Of a stretch of DNA of 64,000 nucleotides, positions 49,601 through 60,970 are shown piece after piece. The stretch is from Adiantum capillus-veneris (lineage: Eukaryota; Streptophyta; Polypodiopsida; Polypodiales; Pteridaceae): the NCBI GenBank assembly GCA_014529385.2, contig CM043968.1, positions 8,104,648-8,168,647 of the forward strand. Reading direction: 5' to 3'. Position 1 is the first letter of the stretch. Every line of letters starts with the position of its first letter. A model generated the notes under the pieces. It worked only from the letters and a program-made list of their open reading frames with translations, did not search any database and was not told the origin of the DNA. The position numbers were made by a program, and so were the translations under genes.

Positions 49601-52600
49601 ACAGGTGGGCCACCTTCACACCACCCTGGGCTAAAACCTCCATAACACAATGGATAGTAGGTTGGACAAGTGGTGGACCTCTACCCCACACTATCCATGG
49701 TAATAAACATAGTAATTACACTCCATTCACACATTGACCTTAAAATAATAGAGATAGCTTGAAACCACCTTATACTAAAGCCTCCATGATACAATGGATA
49801 GTAGGTTGGACAAGTGGTGGACCTCTTCCCCAAACCATCCATGGTTAGTAAAAAAAGTAGCTACACCCCATTCACACATTGATCTTGAAATAATAGAGAA
49901 AACTTATTTCAATGGAGCTAGCTTGAACAGGTGGTGGACCTTCAAACAACCTTGGGCTAAAACCTCCATAACACAATGGATAGTAGGTTGGACAAGTGGT
50001 GGACCGCTACCCCAAACCATCCATGTGATGAGACTAAAGATATGACTATTTAATAGAGAAGTAGCTACATCCCATTCACACATTGATCTTGAAACAATAG
50101 AGAAAACTTATTTCAATGGAGCTAGCTTGAACAAGTGGTGGACCTTCAAACAACCTTGGGCTAAAACCTCCATAACACAATGGATAGTAGGTTGGAAAAG
50201 TGGTGGACCGCTATCCCAAACCATCCATGTGATGAGACTAAAGATATGACTATTTAATAGAGCTAGCTCGGATAGGTGGTGAACCTTCCAACAACCTTGG
50301 GCTAAACGTCCATAATATAATAGATAGTAGGTTGGACAAGTGGTGGACCTCTGTCCCAAACTATGCGTGGTAGTAAAAAAAGTAGCTACACTCCATTCAC
50401 ACATTGACCTTCAAACAATAGAGATAGCTTCTTTAAAAGAAGGTAGCTTGGATAGGTGGTGGACCTTCGAACAATCTTTAGCTAAAACCTCCATAACACA
50501 ATGGATAGTAGGTTGGACAAGTGGTGGACCTTTGCCCCAAAAACCATCCATGGTAGTAAACAACGTAACTACACTCCATTCACACACTCACTTTGAAACA
50601 ATAGAGATAGCTTTGTTCAATAGATCTAGCTTGGATAGGTGGTGCACCTTCAAACCAACCTGAGCTAAAACCTGTAGAACACAATGGAAAGTAGGACAAG
50701 TGGTGGACCTCTTCCCCAAAACATCCATGGTAGTAAACATAGTAGCTACACTCCATTCACAAATTGACCTTCAAACAATAGAGATAGCTTTTTTCAATAG
50801 AGCTAGCTTAGACAGGTGGTGGACCTTCAAACCACCTTAAATTTAAACCTCTATAACACAATGGATAGTAGGTTGGACAAGTGGTTGATCTCTACCCCAA
50901 ACCATCCATGGTAGTAAACATAGTAGCTACACTCCATTCACACATTGACCTTCAAACAATAGAGATAGCCTCTTTTAATAGATCTACCTTGGATAGGTGG
51001 TGGACCTTCAAACCGTCGTGGGCTAAAACACCCATAACACAATGGATAGTAGGTTGGACAAGTATTGGACCTCTAATCAAAACCATCCACGCTATCAGAG
51101 TAGAGATAGGACTATTCAATAGAGGGAGCTTGGACAGGTGGTTGACCTTCAAACCACATAGGACTAAAACCTGCATAATACAATGGCTAGTAGGTTGGAC
51201 AGGTGATGGTCCATTACCCAAACCATCCATGGTACTAAACATAGTAGTTACACTCCATTCACACATTGACCTTCAAACAATAGAGATAGCTTCTTTCAAT
51301 AGAGCTAGCTTGAACAGGTGGTGGACCTTGAAACCACCTTGGGCTAAAACCTTAATAACACAATGGATAGTAGTTTGGACAAGTGTTAGACCTCTACCCC
51401 AAACCATCCACGCTATATAAGTAGGGATATGACTATTCAATAGAGCTAGCTTGGACATGTGGTGGATCTTCAAACCACCTTCGACTAAAACCTCCATAAC
51501 ATAACAGTTAGTAGGTTGGACAAGTAATGGACCTCTGTCTCAAACCCTCCATGGTAGTAAACAAAGTAGCTAGACTCCATTCACACTTTAACCTTCAAAC
51601 AATAGTGATAGATTCTTTCAATAGAGCTATCTTGGATAGGTGGTGGATCTTCAAACAACCTTGGGCTAGAACCTCCATATTGTAATGGTTAGTAGGTTGG
51701 ACAAGTGGTGGACCTCTATCCCAAACCATCAATGGTAGTAAACATAGTAGCTCTACTCCATTCACACATTGACCTTCAAACAATAGAGATAGCTTCTTTT
51801 AATGGATCTAGCTTGCATAGGTGGTGGACCTTCAAACCACCTTGGGATGAAACCTCAATAACACAATGGATAGTAGGTTGGAAAAGTGTTGGACCTCTAC
51901 CCCAAACCATTGACGTTATCAGACTAGAGATAGGACTATTCAATGGAGCTACCTTGGACAGGTGATGGACCTGCAAACCACCATGGGCTAAAACCTCCAT
52001 AACACAATGGTTAGTAGGTTGGACAAGTATCCCTAACCATCCAAGTGATTAGACTAGAGATAGGACTATTCAATAGAGCTAGCTTGGATTGTTGGTGGAC
52101 CTACAAACAACCTTGGGCTTAAATCACAATAACACAATAGATAGAAGGTTGGACAAGTGGTGGAACTCTGTCCCAAACCATCCATGGTAGTAAAAAAAGT
52201 AGCTACACTCCATTCACACATTGACCTTGAAACAATAGAGATAGCTTCTTTCAAAGGAGCTAGCTTGGACATGTGGTGGACCTTAAAAAAATCTAACCTC
52301 CATAACACAATGGATAGTAGGCTGGACAAGTGGTGGACCTTTACCCCAAACCATCCATGGTAGTAAACAAAATAGCTACACTCCATTCACACACTTACTT
52401 TGAAACAATAGAGATAGATTTATTTAATAGATCTAGTTTGGATAGGTGGTGGACCTTCAAACTAACGTAAGCTAAAACCTCCAGAACACAATGGAAAGTA
52501 GGTTGGACAAGTGGTGGACCTTTGCCCCAAACCATCCATGGTAGTAAACATAGTAGCTACACTCCACTCACAAATTGACATTCAAACAATAGAGATAGTC

Positions 52601-53038
52601 TTTTTCAATAGAGCTAGCTTGGACAGGTAGTGGACCTTCAAACCACCTTGGATTAATACCTCCATAACATAATGGATAGTAGGTTGGACAAGTGATGGTC
52701 CTCTATCCAAACCATCCATGGTAGTAAACATAGTAGTTACACTCCATTCCCACATTGACCTTCAAACAATAGAGATAGCTTCTTTCAATAGAGCTAGCTT
52801 GGACAGGTGGTGGACCTTCAATCCAGCTTGGACTAAAACCTCAATAACACAATGGATATTAGGTTGGACAAGTGTTAGATCTCTATCCCAAACCATCCAC
52901 GCTACCAGAGTAAAGATAGGAGTATTCAATAGAGCTAGCTTGGACAGGTGGTGGACTTTCAAACCACCCTGAGCTAAAACCTCCATAACACAATGGTTAG
53001 TAGGTTGGACAAGTGATGGACCTCTGTCCCAAACCCTC
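40655..53038. repeat. Main satellite array with higher-order structure
   Basis: About 12.4 kb of tandem monomers. Type A is about 181 bp: core TTGGACAAGTGGTGGACCT, CCATCCATGGTAGTAAACAT, CTCCATTCACACATTGACC, AATAGAGATAGCTTC, a second near-core TTGGACAGGTGGTGGACCT, ACCACCTTGGGCTAAAACC. Type B is about 141 bp: it has GTGTTGGACC in the core and CCACGCTATCAGAGTAGAG, and lacks about 40 bp of A. A and B often alternate. Marker variants recur at larger distances: ACAAGAAATAGTAAATTGG near 42905, 44089, 45668 and 48524, and GGACAGGTGATGGTCC near 48133 and 51198. These give higher-order units of about 1.2, 1.6 and 2.9-3.1 kb. The array is broken at 53039 by G2 and probably continues beyond it. Confidence 0.95.
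53034..53038. repeat. Predicted left target-site duplication of G2 (CCCTC)
   Basis: The five satellite bases just before the TGTTGGCAG LTR start. The partner copy would be beyond the window, so this is a prediction. Confidence 0.5.
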
Positions 53039-53964
53039 TGTTGGCAGATATGTCGCGACGGACGTCAGCACAACGAGAACTCACCTAACAAGATTTGTCA
53101 GTTAAGAACGAAGCTCGACCCGCAAGCGCGTGGAAGTAATCATAGGGTGTCAACCTACACTCGACCGACTCTCGACTACTTCCTACAGAGGTTTCTACCC
53201 AATGTCTAAGCTACAGCCTTCAGGAGTGCATAAGAGGAGATTTTCTACAACGCTTTCAAGAGCCAAATACCCATCAAACGTTCTCGAAACGCTACAAAAC
53301 TTGAAGGAAACCCTATTAACACCAATACGTTGCTCTCCCTAAGGTCCATGAACCAAAACCCCAACCCGAAACACCCGGTGCAAAATCACGTAGGATGTCT
53401 GGTCGAAATTTGCAGGTCGTTGTTTTCGAAAACTAAAGTGCATAATGTGTAGCTCTACTCAATGCGAACGTGTGGATATGCTGAAATACAAAAACAGACA
53501 ACGTATACTCACCAAATCACCAGATATAGCTCGTGGATCGAGCTCACAAATCCAGATCGTACACACGCAATGTAGGTACTGGCGCGTAGCTCTCTTTGGG
53601 GGCAACACGATGCACTTCTCCGCACTCGATTCCGACCACCGGTGCGTGTGTAGCGTCAAGATAAAACTCTCACTCTCTCTCGTACACAGAGTACGCTCCC
53701 TCACATAGACAAAACTTAAAAATGACAAAGGTTTTTTTCATTAAGGTCAAAAGTGGTATAAATACCTTACAATCTCAAACCCTAATGTTCCAATTTAACC
53801 ATTCACTCAGTCTAAATGTCAAAAATGGGATACAATCTAGAAGCTTCTGCAAGCCCCACTATTTACAAAGGTGAAATGACGGTTTTTCTCAATTAAAGAA
53901 TAATTACAAAAAATAATATCCTGCCGGGCAATCATCCTCCGTTGGGTGTGTCCAGCCGCTAACA
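53039..53964 (-). repeat. G2 3' LTR (926 bp)
   Basis: TGTTGGCAGATATG to GCCGCTAACA on the + strand. Related to the G1 LTR in layout: a CGTAGGATG-type motif near 53388, a run of short CT-rich repeats, a TATA-like site, and a similar PPT with GTTCATGTCGTCCC just inside. Confidence 0.9.
53757..53766 (-). promoter_or_regulatory. TATA-like box in the G2 LTR
   Basis: GTATTTATAC on the - strand at a position similar to the TATA box of the G1 LTR. Confidence 0.5.
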
Positions 53965-53979
53965 CTCCCCCCCTCCTAG
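53965..53979 (-). other. Polypurine tract of G2
   Basis: CTCCCCCCCTCCTAG on the + strand, directly inside the LTR; a purine run on the - strand. Confidence 0.85.
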
Positions 53980-54016
53980 TTCATGTCGTCCCTGACATGG
54001 CAATAGAGCTGCTTCC

Positions 54017-54792
54017 TTAGTGTAGGCTTTCGCGTATCTTCAGAAGAGACTCATATCGCGCATGCTGAGCTAGTAATGTCGGGCCGAATATTTCTGAATT
54101 GATGGTGAAGAACCCGGTGTAGAAGGCTTCTTCAAAAGCCTGGAGGTGATACGAGGGCAGAAACATGATTCTCTGATAAAGGGCATGTATCACCTCATGG
54201 GAAGGCTGAGCAGATAGATCATATGCACATCTATATGTGTCTTGGAAGAAGAAGATGATGTCTGTTGCCTGTCTAGGTTTAAAGGTTTCAAAAACGGCGC
54301 AGAAGGCTTTTACAGATTTTTCTGAGCATGATGCAAGAGAGGTCAAGCAAGCCAGTGAACAATTGAATGGCGCCCGTTAGGGTTTTCACCATGTATTGCT
54401 CACTCATTCTCTTGCCTGCCTTCTAGCCTGGCAGCTTTGGGTAGTTAAGCCATGTGGGTTGGCTTTTCTGCAGCAGCTCTTGGCTTTCTAGGTCCGCTCC
54501 TTGGTAGAGGGAAGAAGCTAAGGTTGTCTCTGACTCTTTTAGGCGCCTCTACCAGATGAACTAAATACTGAGGGTATTTGGTCAACCATGCCTTTCTTCA
54601 CTTTGGTTGAGAGTCCACAATCAGCTTAACTCCTTCTGGTTTGGAGATACCTGCTTTGTACAGTGGCACTATTGGCTCCTCTTTAATTCGTTTGTTTATT
54701 GTAGCAGCTTCATACTTTAGAAGAGGATATGGGAGAGAAGGTTGTAGCCATTCATGCCGAATGATATTGGCATCTAACTTCTGAATGGTCAT
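54017..54792 (-). pseudogene. Broken ORF downstream of the G2 coiled-coil gene
   Basis: Two - strand frames, 54598-54792 (64 codons) and 54017-54346 (109 codons), lie in different registers. They probably belonged to one protein continuing from the coiled-coil ORF. The second has mixed hydrophobic helices (TDIIFFFQDTYRCAYDLSAQ). I do not recognise the family. It sits just before the PPT, where the last accessory ORF of a long 3' region would be. Confidence 0.45.
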
Positions 54793-54807
54793 AGATTTAA
54801 ATACTCT

Positions 54808-55968
54808 CTACTCCCACTCCATTGCTTCTTTGGCCGTGTCATTTATTTCCGCTTCTATTGTCTTCTTTAGATTTTCTTCTTCTTCTTGTGTCAGATCTTG
54901 GGGTTCTTGTGATGGTCCCACAAGGATGTCCTCTTGCTTAGTGGTGTCCACTGGATCTGACACATTTTCTATGTCAATGCCTTCCATTGCTGTTGGCCCT
55001 GTGCTCAAGTGTTTCTCTTCAGTCTGTTGTTGGCCTTTCAGCTCATCTATTTGCTTCTGATATGCCTTCTTTTCCTGTTTCGCTTGATCTCCCATGTTTA
55101 CGAAGAGGTCGTTCAGATCTGCATTGGTTTTTTCAGCTTCTTCTAGCTTCCTCTTGGTGTCTTCATTTTCTGTTTGCAATCTCTTTAGTTCCTTGTCCAT
55201 GTTTTTTTTCAAGGCTTCTAGCTCCTCTTTCATGGCCTTGTTCTCATCTTCTAGCCGGTTTTGCATTACTAGGGAGCCCTCGGCCAGCAGCAATCTTTGC
55301 CTCTTCTCTAGTGTCAACTCTTTTTGGAGCTCCTTCATCTGTTCTTCATATAGATCATTCTCTGAAGCAGTACCAATCGAGGTAGTAGCTCTGACTCTGG
55401 CCGGAGATGCCCTTAGCCTTTGGATGGTTTGGTCTTTCACTTTCATCTGATCTTTTAGCTCTATCACTTCATCCTGGCTTGCCTCATGTTCTATCTCAGA
55501 TTTTTCCTTGGCATTCCTCAAAGTTTCAACCTCTTTGGACTCATCAGCAAGCTGTACTGTCAAATTGTCCCTCTCTTTCTCCGCATCTGTCAGTGACTTG
55601 CTGATTTTCTTGTACTCCTCCTCTGCTCTTTGAAGCTTTTGTTCCACTGCCTGACTCTGTCTTTCCATCTCTTGCCATCTTTGTAGTGCCGCGTCCAGAT
55701 CGGCTTGTAGCTTGGTTTGTTTCTCTATGTTCTCTTGGTCCTGCTTTTGTAGTGAGTCGACTTCAGCTTTGATATGAACTTCATTTTTTTTGAGATTATC
55801 AATTTCAATCTCAGTGGTTATCAACCTTGCTCTGAGCCCGGTGAGTTTTTGCATCACTACATCCCAATCATTGGTTGGTGACTGTAGATCCACTGTATCT
55901 ATGGCCATCTCCTTCAACTCCACTAACCGAGCGCTCTGCATATATTCCTTGGGTCTTGTGCTCGACAA
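54808..55968 (-). CDS. G2 coiled-coil accessory protein (386 codons)
   Basis: An intact - strand frame starting MSSTRPKEYMQSARLVELKE. Most of it, about residues 40-300, is charged heptad sequence (for example LQADLDAALQRWQEMERQ, LTDAEKERDNLTVQLADE, ALKKNMDKELKRLQTENE), typical of a long parallel coiled coil. The C-terminal 80 residues are acidic and disordered-looking. It resembles structural coiled-coil proteins in composition only; I cannot assign a family. It lies 3' of the env-like ORF in the same orientation and in another frame. Its survival as an open frame in a decayed element is notable. Possible roles are particle assembly or movement, which is speculation. Confidence 0.7.
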   Translation of the reverse strand: MSSTRPKEYMQSARLVELKEMAIDTVDLQSPTNDWDVVMQKLTGLRARLITTEIEIDNLKKNEVHIKAEVDSLQKQDQENIEKQTKLQADLDAALQRWQEMERQSQAVEQKLQRAEEEYKKISKSLTDAEKERDNLTVQLADESKEVETLRNAKEKSEIEHEASQDEVIELKDQMKVKDQTIQRLRASPARVRATTSIGTASENDLYEEQMKELQKELTLEKRQRLLLAEGSLVMQNRLEDENKAMKEELEALKKNMDKELKRLQTENEDTKRKLEEAEKTNADLNDLFVNMGDQAKQEKKAYQKQIDELKGQQQTEEKHLSTGPTAMEGIDIENVSDPVDTTKQEDILVGPSQEPQDLTQEEEENLKKTIEAEINDTAKEAMEWE

Positions 55969-56203
55969 CTCAAAAGTTGTAGTAGCTGCCTCTTCTCGAG
56001 AGTACCGAGCAGCTAGTAGATCAAGAAATATTCTATAGTTTCTTTATTCTGAATCCGATTTCTCATCTTTTGGCTCCACTTCTGCCTTCTGCTCTTTCTC
56101 TTTGTTCTTCTCTGGCTTGGAATCTTTTTGTTCATCTGGTCTGTTCAACTCTTCTTTTTGTTGGGTTTAGGGAGGACTAAGAGGAGGTGCTGATGGTGGC
56201 GGG

Positions 56204-57514
56204 CTAGATTCTCGGCTCGATGGTGGAGTTGGTTGCTTCTTCTTGAAATCCCGATCCACCTTTGTTTTTCTCTCTTTCTTGGCCTTCCTGCTCTTCTAGT
56301 AGCTGCCGTCTCACTTCGTCCACCTCTTCTTCTGTAAACGATATGTTTGGGATATTCTCCGCTGTAGCATCTAAGATCTCAAAGTCCTTGATATAATCTT
56401 CAAACCGATCCCTATGAATCCTTCGGGATGATCCAGACATAGCCTCAAGGGAAGGCTTCCATAACTCGCTCAGATCCCCTTTTAGCGCTCTTTCGGCTCT
56501 GAAACTTTCCATTAGTCTTTCTAGCCTTGCCGCTTTCTGAGACTTTGTTTCCTTGATTGGCACCTGTAGAGTTTCCTTCTTTCACTTCTTTGGCTCTAGT
56601 GGCTCTTCTAGCACTTTCTCTAAACGGCACTTCAACCTTGTGGCTACTCTGGGTGCCTTAGGAGGTTCTTCTTCTTTGTCTTCCTTTAGCTTTAGCCAAT
56701 CATTTTGTGAGGGAGGTAGAGGCTAGTTTCCCTTGGCATGCAATGCTCCATAGACAACTTTTCTTATCAACTCACCAAGTACGATAAAGGTGGGATTTTT
56801 GGTCCCCATCTTCATAAGATTGTTGTGGATGTAAGCGGCATAATTTATCTCTTTTGGTTTGCTCTTCTGCATTGCCCAGGTGAAAGTGGTGGCAATAGCT
56901 CCAGGTGGCATCCTGTATTTTTGTGGCCGCTTGGTACACATGTGGAAGTATTGATTGTATAGTTGGCTCATGATAGCCACCTTCAGGTTTGCAATATCTT
57001 CAAATGTGTAGTTATTCTTCTTTTTAGAGTAGACCTTAATGTCATCTCGCCTCTTTGTCACACTGTCTCCTTTGTTAGAGATGTCAAGTGCTGCTGCCAC
57101 CATCTTCTCTGTGATGACAATCATTGTATCAGGCTTGCCTTGTAGATCTATAACTCGGGCTATGCCATCCTCTTTGATTGTGGTGAAAAATTCCCACACT
57201 CTTTTAATATCAATCCCTACTAGCAAGGCTTCAAAGTAATTGTGGAGATCCAGTTTCTCCAAGTAATCTCCCATCTTGCTCCTGACAAATTCATTGAGCT
57301 CTCGAGGTATCATGGGTAGCTCCACTGCATTTCCCTCCGGATCTTTAAAGACTCCTTGGTAGATTCTCAGATCATTGGTCTCTAGCAGGTCATCTTGAAT
57401 CCAAGTGCTTGTTGGCTTCAGGGTTCCCTCTGGGATAACAAAAGGCTCCACTTCTTCTAAGTAGTCCTTGATGGTCATCCTCTTCCTCTTTGCAGGTGAT
57501 TTTGTGGCTGCCAA
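56204..57514 (-). pseudogene. G2 env-like ORF (putative plant transposon protein) with two stops
   Basis: Starts MAATKSPAKRKRMTIKDYLE at 57514. The intact part (57514-56723, 263 codons) has a middle region with RVWEFFTTIKEDGIARVIDL, a VITEKMVAAALDI segment, then YNQYFHMCTKRP, PPGAIATTFTWAM, YAAYIHNNLMKM and FIVLGELIRKVVYGAL. This order resembles the globular domain of env-like third ORFs in Athila/SIRE-type plant retrotransposons. The same frame continues after TAG (56723-56725) and a TGA near 56587 into a basic and acidic tail ending at 56204. I see no clear signal peptide or membrane span, so the name env-like refers to position and resemblance only. Confidence 0.55.
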
Positions 57515-58540
57515 AGTTAGTGTTTTTTACATATTAGCTGATAAATTGAGTTCTGACTATCCAAATGACTTGAAAATTGAAATAAGAACTCAAAAGGAAC
57601 TAGGGAAACCCTGCATGTGCCCACAGTAGATTTTTGGCTTAAAAATAATCATGTAGACATACTACTCGTAGGATGTCTTCCTTCTCTGTTTTTGGTGAAA
57701 CTTGATAGGCTTTTGGCCGTTGACTTGTGCAACATGGCTATGTAATGGGAATTGGGTTTGGGCATCAAAAAGTGCAATTTTGGAGCAGATTTAGGCTTTT
57801 GGATCACAAATTGGGTAGGATGTGCCAAACAGGTGGCAAATGATATTCAACTGGGTTGAAATTTGATATATAGGCTTCTTATACCATGTAAGAGGCTCCC
57901 ATGAAGTCAATTCCTGCGCAGAAGGTAAATATGACATTGGAGACATCCTACGCGTAGGATGTCTATTTTCTCAAAATGACTTGAAGTTGGTTCTGTGGGT
58001 AGCCCTTAGCATGTAGAACATGGCTATGCTCTTAGATATTGATTTGGATAAGCATTGGTGTTGTTAAGAGCATGTGTAGTGTTTTTAGGCTCAAAAAGGC
58101 CATCTTGGAGGTTTTGGGGGCCAAATGTGATGGGAATGGCTTGAAATTTGATACATGAGCTTGTGAAGGTGTTATAAAGACATCTGGAACTCAAAAACAC
58201 CAGGTGGAGGTCAAATAGGTCAATTAGACATCCTACACGTAGGATGTCTATTTCATTAATTTTCATATCTGACCCCACAATCAGCTTGGCAATGTGCTAA
58301 TGAGTATATTGTGCAAGTTTCATGTGATTTGGACTAGTTTTGGTAGGTCTATGACCCATCATTGCCTCTATGCTTTGACTTTCCGTTTTTTGATGCATAT
58401 GAGGTCAACTCTTGTCCAAATGTGATGAAACTTGATGGCTAACATGTATAGGCTATGTAGAAGCTGTGTATGAGGGGAGATGTTGAGTTTGGTTCCAAAA
58501 CATGGCCTTGAGACATCCTACGCGTAGGATATCTTCTGAT
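57515..58540. repeat. Palindrome array in G2 (four copies)
   Basis: The same 24-bp palindrome as in the G1 leader at 57655-57678 (two changes), 57941-57964 (perfect), 58226-58249 (one central change) and 58511-58534 (one change). Spacings are 286, 285 and 285 bp, much more regular than in G1. The surrounding DNA is noncoding, and flanks such as TGGCTATGCTC recall the G1 units. Confidence 0.95.
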
Positions 58541-59749
58541 GAAATTTATATGGGAAATGCTACAGGTACATGCCCTGAGCCCCCTTGAGTCCCCTTTAAG
58601 CCCTATTTCAATAAAAAAGTCAAAAAGATAGATAGAATCTCCTTGTTTCGCTTTCAGAGCCTCTGAGTCATTTTCTGACTCTTGGAGTGCTTTTCGGTGA
58701 TGAAATTTCTTGATGTTAGTCTCCATAGCTTCATAGTCCCTTGGGGATCCTTGCCATATGGTTTTTGTTGGCTTTGGCTTCACATGAGCTCCGTTTGGCT
58801 TGTCACTCCGAAAGCGCCCATGGTTGAGTTTGCATGCCGTCGATGATTTGTGGTGGTCTACCACCATAGGACTTGGTTGTTGATGGTCTAGGAAAGCCGC
58901 TCGTGAAGTTTGGTGGCAAACAAACATCTGGTTTGGCCGTGAGAGCTAGTTGACGCTTTGTGTGTCTGATACCATTTCTGAAGCTTAGTCCCGCTTCGGG
59001 TCGCCTTATGGCCATGTGGGCTATATAGACTTGTAGAGCATGTCGAGATGCTCCTACTCATGAGTTTTGGTAGCATTTGGGCGACTTTTCACCGATTTAC
59101 CATTTGGTGGCCTCTTGCACGGCTCTAGAAGTTAGGGTTTTTCCCAATGGTTTTTTGCCGCCTTTGTGCGTTCAAGAGTGGTCTCCTATGCTAGGGTAAA
59201 CCGCCGATGAAGCCTTATTGCTTTTGGGTTAGCCGTTAGGTGGCCATCTCTACTTGTAGGTCTCTACTGCCCGTTTCTCGTGTGAATCCTATACTAGTTT
59301 TCGCGACAAAACATCAAACATACGCGAAAAGCTCAAGGTGGTGAGCCTACCTCTCATGTTTGGAGCCTGTCAAGTGGTCATGCACGAGGTAGAAGCAGCT
59401 GGAAGTCCGGTTCGCTCTAGGTGGCAAGAGCTCTTTCTCAAGAAGGAATAGTAGAAATGAGCTCTAAGTGAAGTGAAAAAATCTTATAATGGGGGTCCCC
59501 CAACCACTTTCTATGAAATTTGACATGTACTCCCAACTTCTTGCAAGATGCAGTTTAGGCTCGAAAAATTCTTGATTTGGACTTCATTTGCCCAGTTTCC
59601 GAGAAATTTGACGTTTCGATCAAAATCTGGCCAAAACAAGCCTTCCGCCCCCATTCACATAATTGCACCCCCATTGTACCATAGGTTGTCCTATAGTCAC
59701 TGATTATCCCCATATTTTTTGTTTTTCATTACGACCGTTTTTCACCTGC
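58541..59749. other. G2 internal noncoding stretch
   Basis: No family recognised. The - strand of 58439-58927 has a 162-codon frame and 58803-59076 shorter ones, but composition and content give no support. A TCTGATACCA at about 58966-58975 resembles part of a primer site complement, with no LTR beside it. Confidence 0.45.
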
Positions 59750-60320
59750 TTTTTGTATTTTTGAAGTTTTTCTGTCGATAATTAGTAAAAAAATCCAAAA
59801 GCAAATTAAACCCAAAAAATCCCCAAAAATCAAAATAACTCAAAAACATCTCCGCAAAACACTATATACACTCACATGCAATTTTTATGGCCGGATTTCT
59901 CCGTTTTACTAATATTTTATCCAAAAAATATAGGCTATTTTTACATATATACACACTCCTAGGGGCTTGATTTGGCGTTTGGCCCCATATACTTGTAGAT
60001 TCATGCTGTATAAGGCCATATGTACTTAGGTTAGTCCAGAAAATTTTGCAATCAAACGAAAACCGTTCAAAATAGTTGAAAAACATGCCCTTTTTTGCTC
60101 TTTGTATCTTCATTGGGTCCGCATTGAGAATGCCTCCCCCCCTCCTAGTCGGAGTCCTCTCGAACGACAAGGTATTGCCTCAGTGTATGTGCAGTGCATG
60201 GGTTAAAAATTGTGCGAATTCTCGGCCATGTAATGTGGCCCTATTTGATGCATACTCAGTCAATGCATGGAAAATCAATGTTGTGCAAGAGAAGGCATAA
60301 GCAAGATGCTTATTGGCATT
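59750..60320 (-). other. Conserved noncoding block with an internal PPT-like tract (G2 copy)
   Basis: Counterpart of 25690-26160 in G1. The purine tract complement CCTCCCCCCCTCCTAG is at 60133-60148, nearly the same as the PPT beside the 3' LTR at 53965, 6 kb away. Confidence 0.75.
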
Positions 60321-60325
60321 GCCGT

Positions 60326-60970
60326 CTAGGTTTCCTGTTTGTTGTTGATTTGGTTGGCTGATTTTCTTTGCAAGTAAAGTTGTAACTCCACAGCTCTCTG
60401 TTTGATCGTCTTTCTTGCAAAACTCGCTTGGTTTGCCGCTGCTGTCAATATGGCCATGGTTGTCTCCGTGGAGAGAATTATCGTGGCGGGATTGGCCGTA
60501 ATCATGTTCTCTTTTGCTTTCCATTTGTAGCTTTTTTTTGGAGTTTTTTGTAGGTTTATTGCCACGTCCATGGTCATCCTTGTTGTGCTGCTGATCAACA
60601 TCCACATAGATTGGTTTGACGGTTTCATATGTAGTGTGTGTTTGCATGCCAGTGTTGCTTGTACTGAAGGGAGTTCATGTTGCTTTGGTTTTGGGATCCA
60701 AATGCAAGTCGCATTTAAGTTGTTACTGAGCATTCTCTTTGGGATCCATAATTGTTTTATTCCTGTGGTTGTTGGTTGAACTGTGTTCTTGTGCTGACTT
60801 CTTTTGTTGTATTGTGGTTTGTATGCCATGCCACCTCTATCCTTCCGCACCCATACTTGTTTTTCGCGTGTTGCTAACCTTGATCTTTTCACTGCGGTCT
60901 GTGTTGTTTTATGTTTGTAGTGAACATGGTTGGCAGTTCCCTGGCAGTTCCATGGTTGGTACCCATCCAT
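60326..60970 (-). CDS. G2 W-x-P-K repeat protein (214 codons)
   Basis: A basic - strand frame containing VWVRKDR, LWIPKRM and IWIPKPK, matching the repeat motif of the G1 tail, surrounded by Lys-, Gln- and Thr-rich sequence. It overlaps the end of the retropepsin-like frame by about 60 nt in another register. The basic, repeat-rich makeup could fit nucleic-acid binding, which is inference only. It occupies the same place relative to the conserved PPT-like block as the tail of the G1 ORF. Confidence 0.65.
   Translation of the reverse strand: MDGYQPWNCQGTANHVHYKHKTTQTAVKRSRLATREKQVWVRKDRGGMAYKPQYNKRSQHKNTVQPTTTGIKQLWIPKRMLSNNLNATCIWIPKPKQHELPSVQATLACKHTLHMKPSNQSMWMLISSTTRMTMDVAINLQKTPKKSYKWKAKENMITANPATIILSTETTMAILTAAANQASFARKTIKQRAVELQLYLQRKSANQINNKQET

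Noticed and set aside
40824-53000. Dozens of 60-180 codon frames on both strands with repeated peptides such as LDRWWTFKPPWAKTSITQW
   Set aside because: They are the satellite monomers read through. The 141-bp monomer is a multiple of three and lacks stops, so frames recur without selection; nothing else supports coding.
58960-58980. Primer-site-like TCTGATACCA as evidence for another copia element
   Set aside because: No LTR end beside it and no gag or pol nearby; probably chance.
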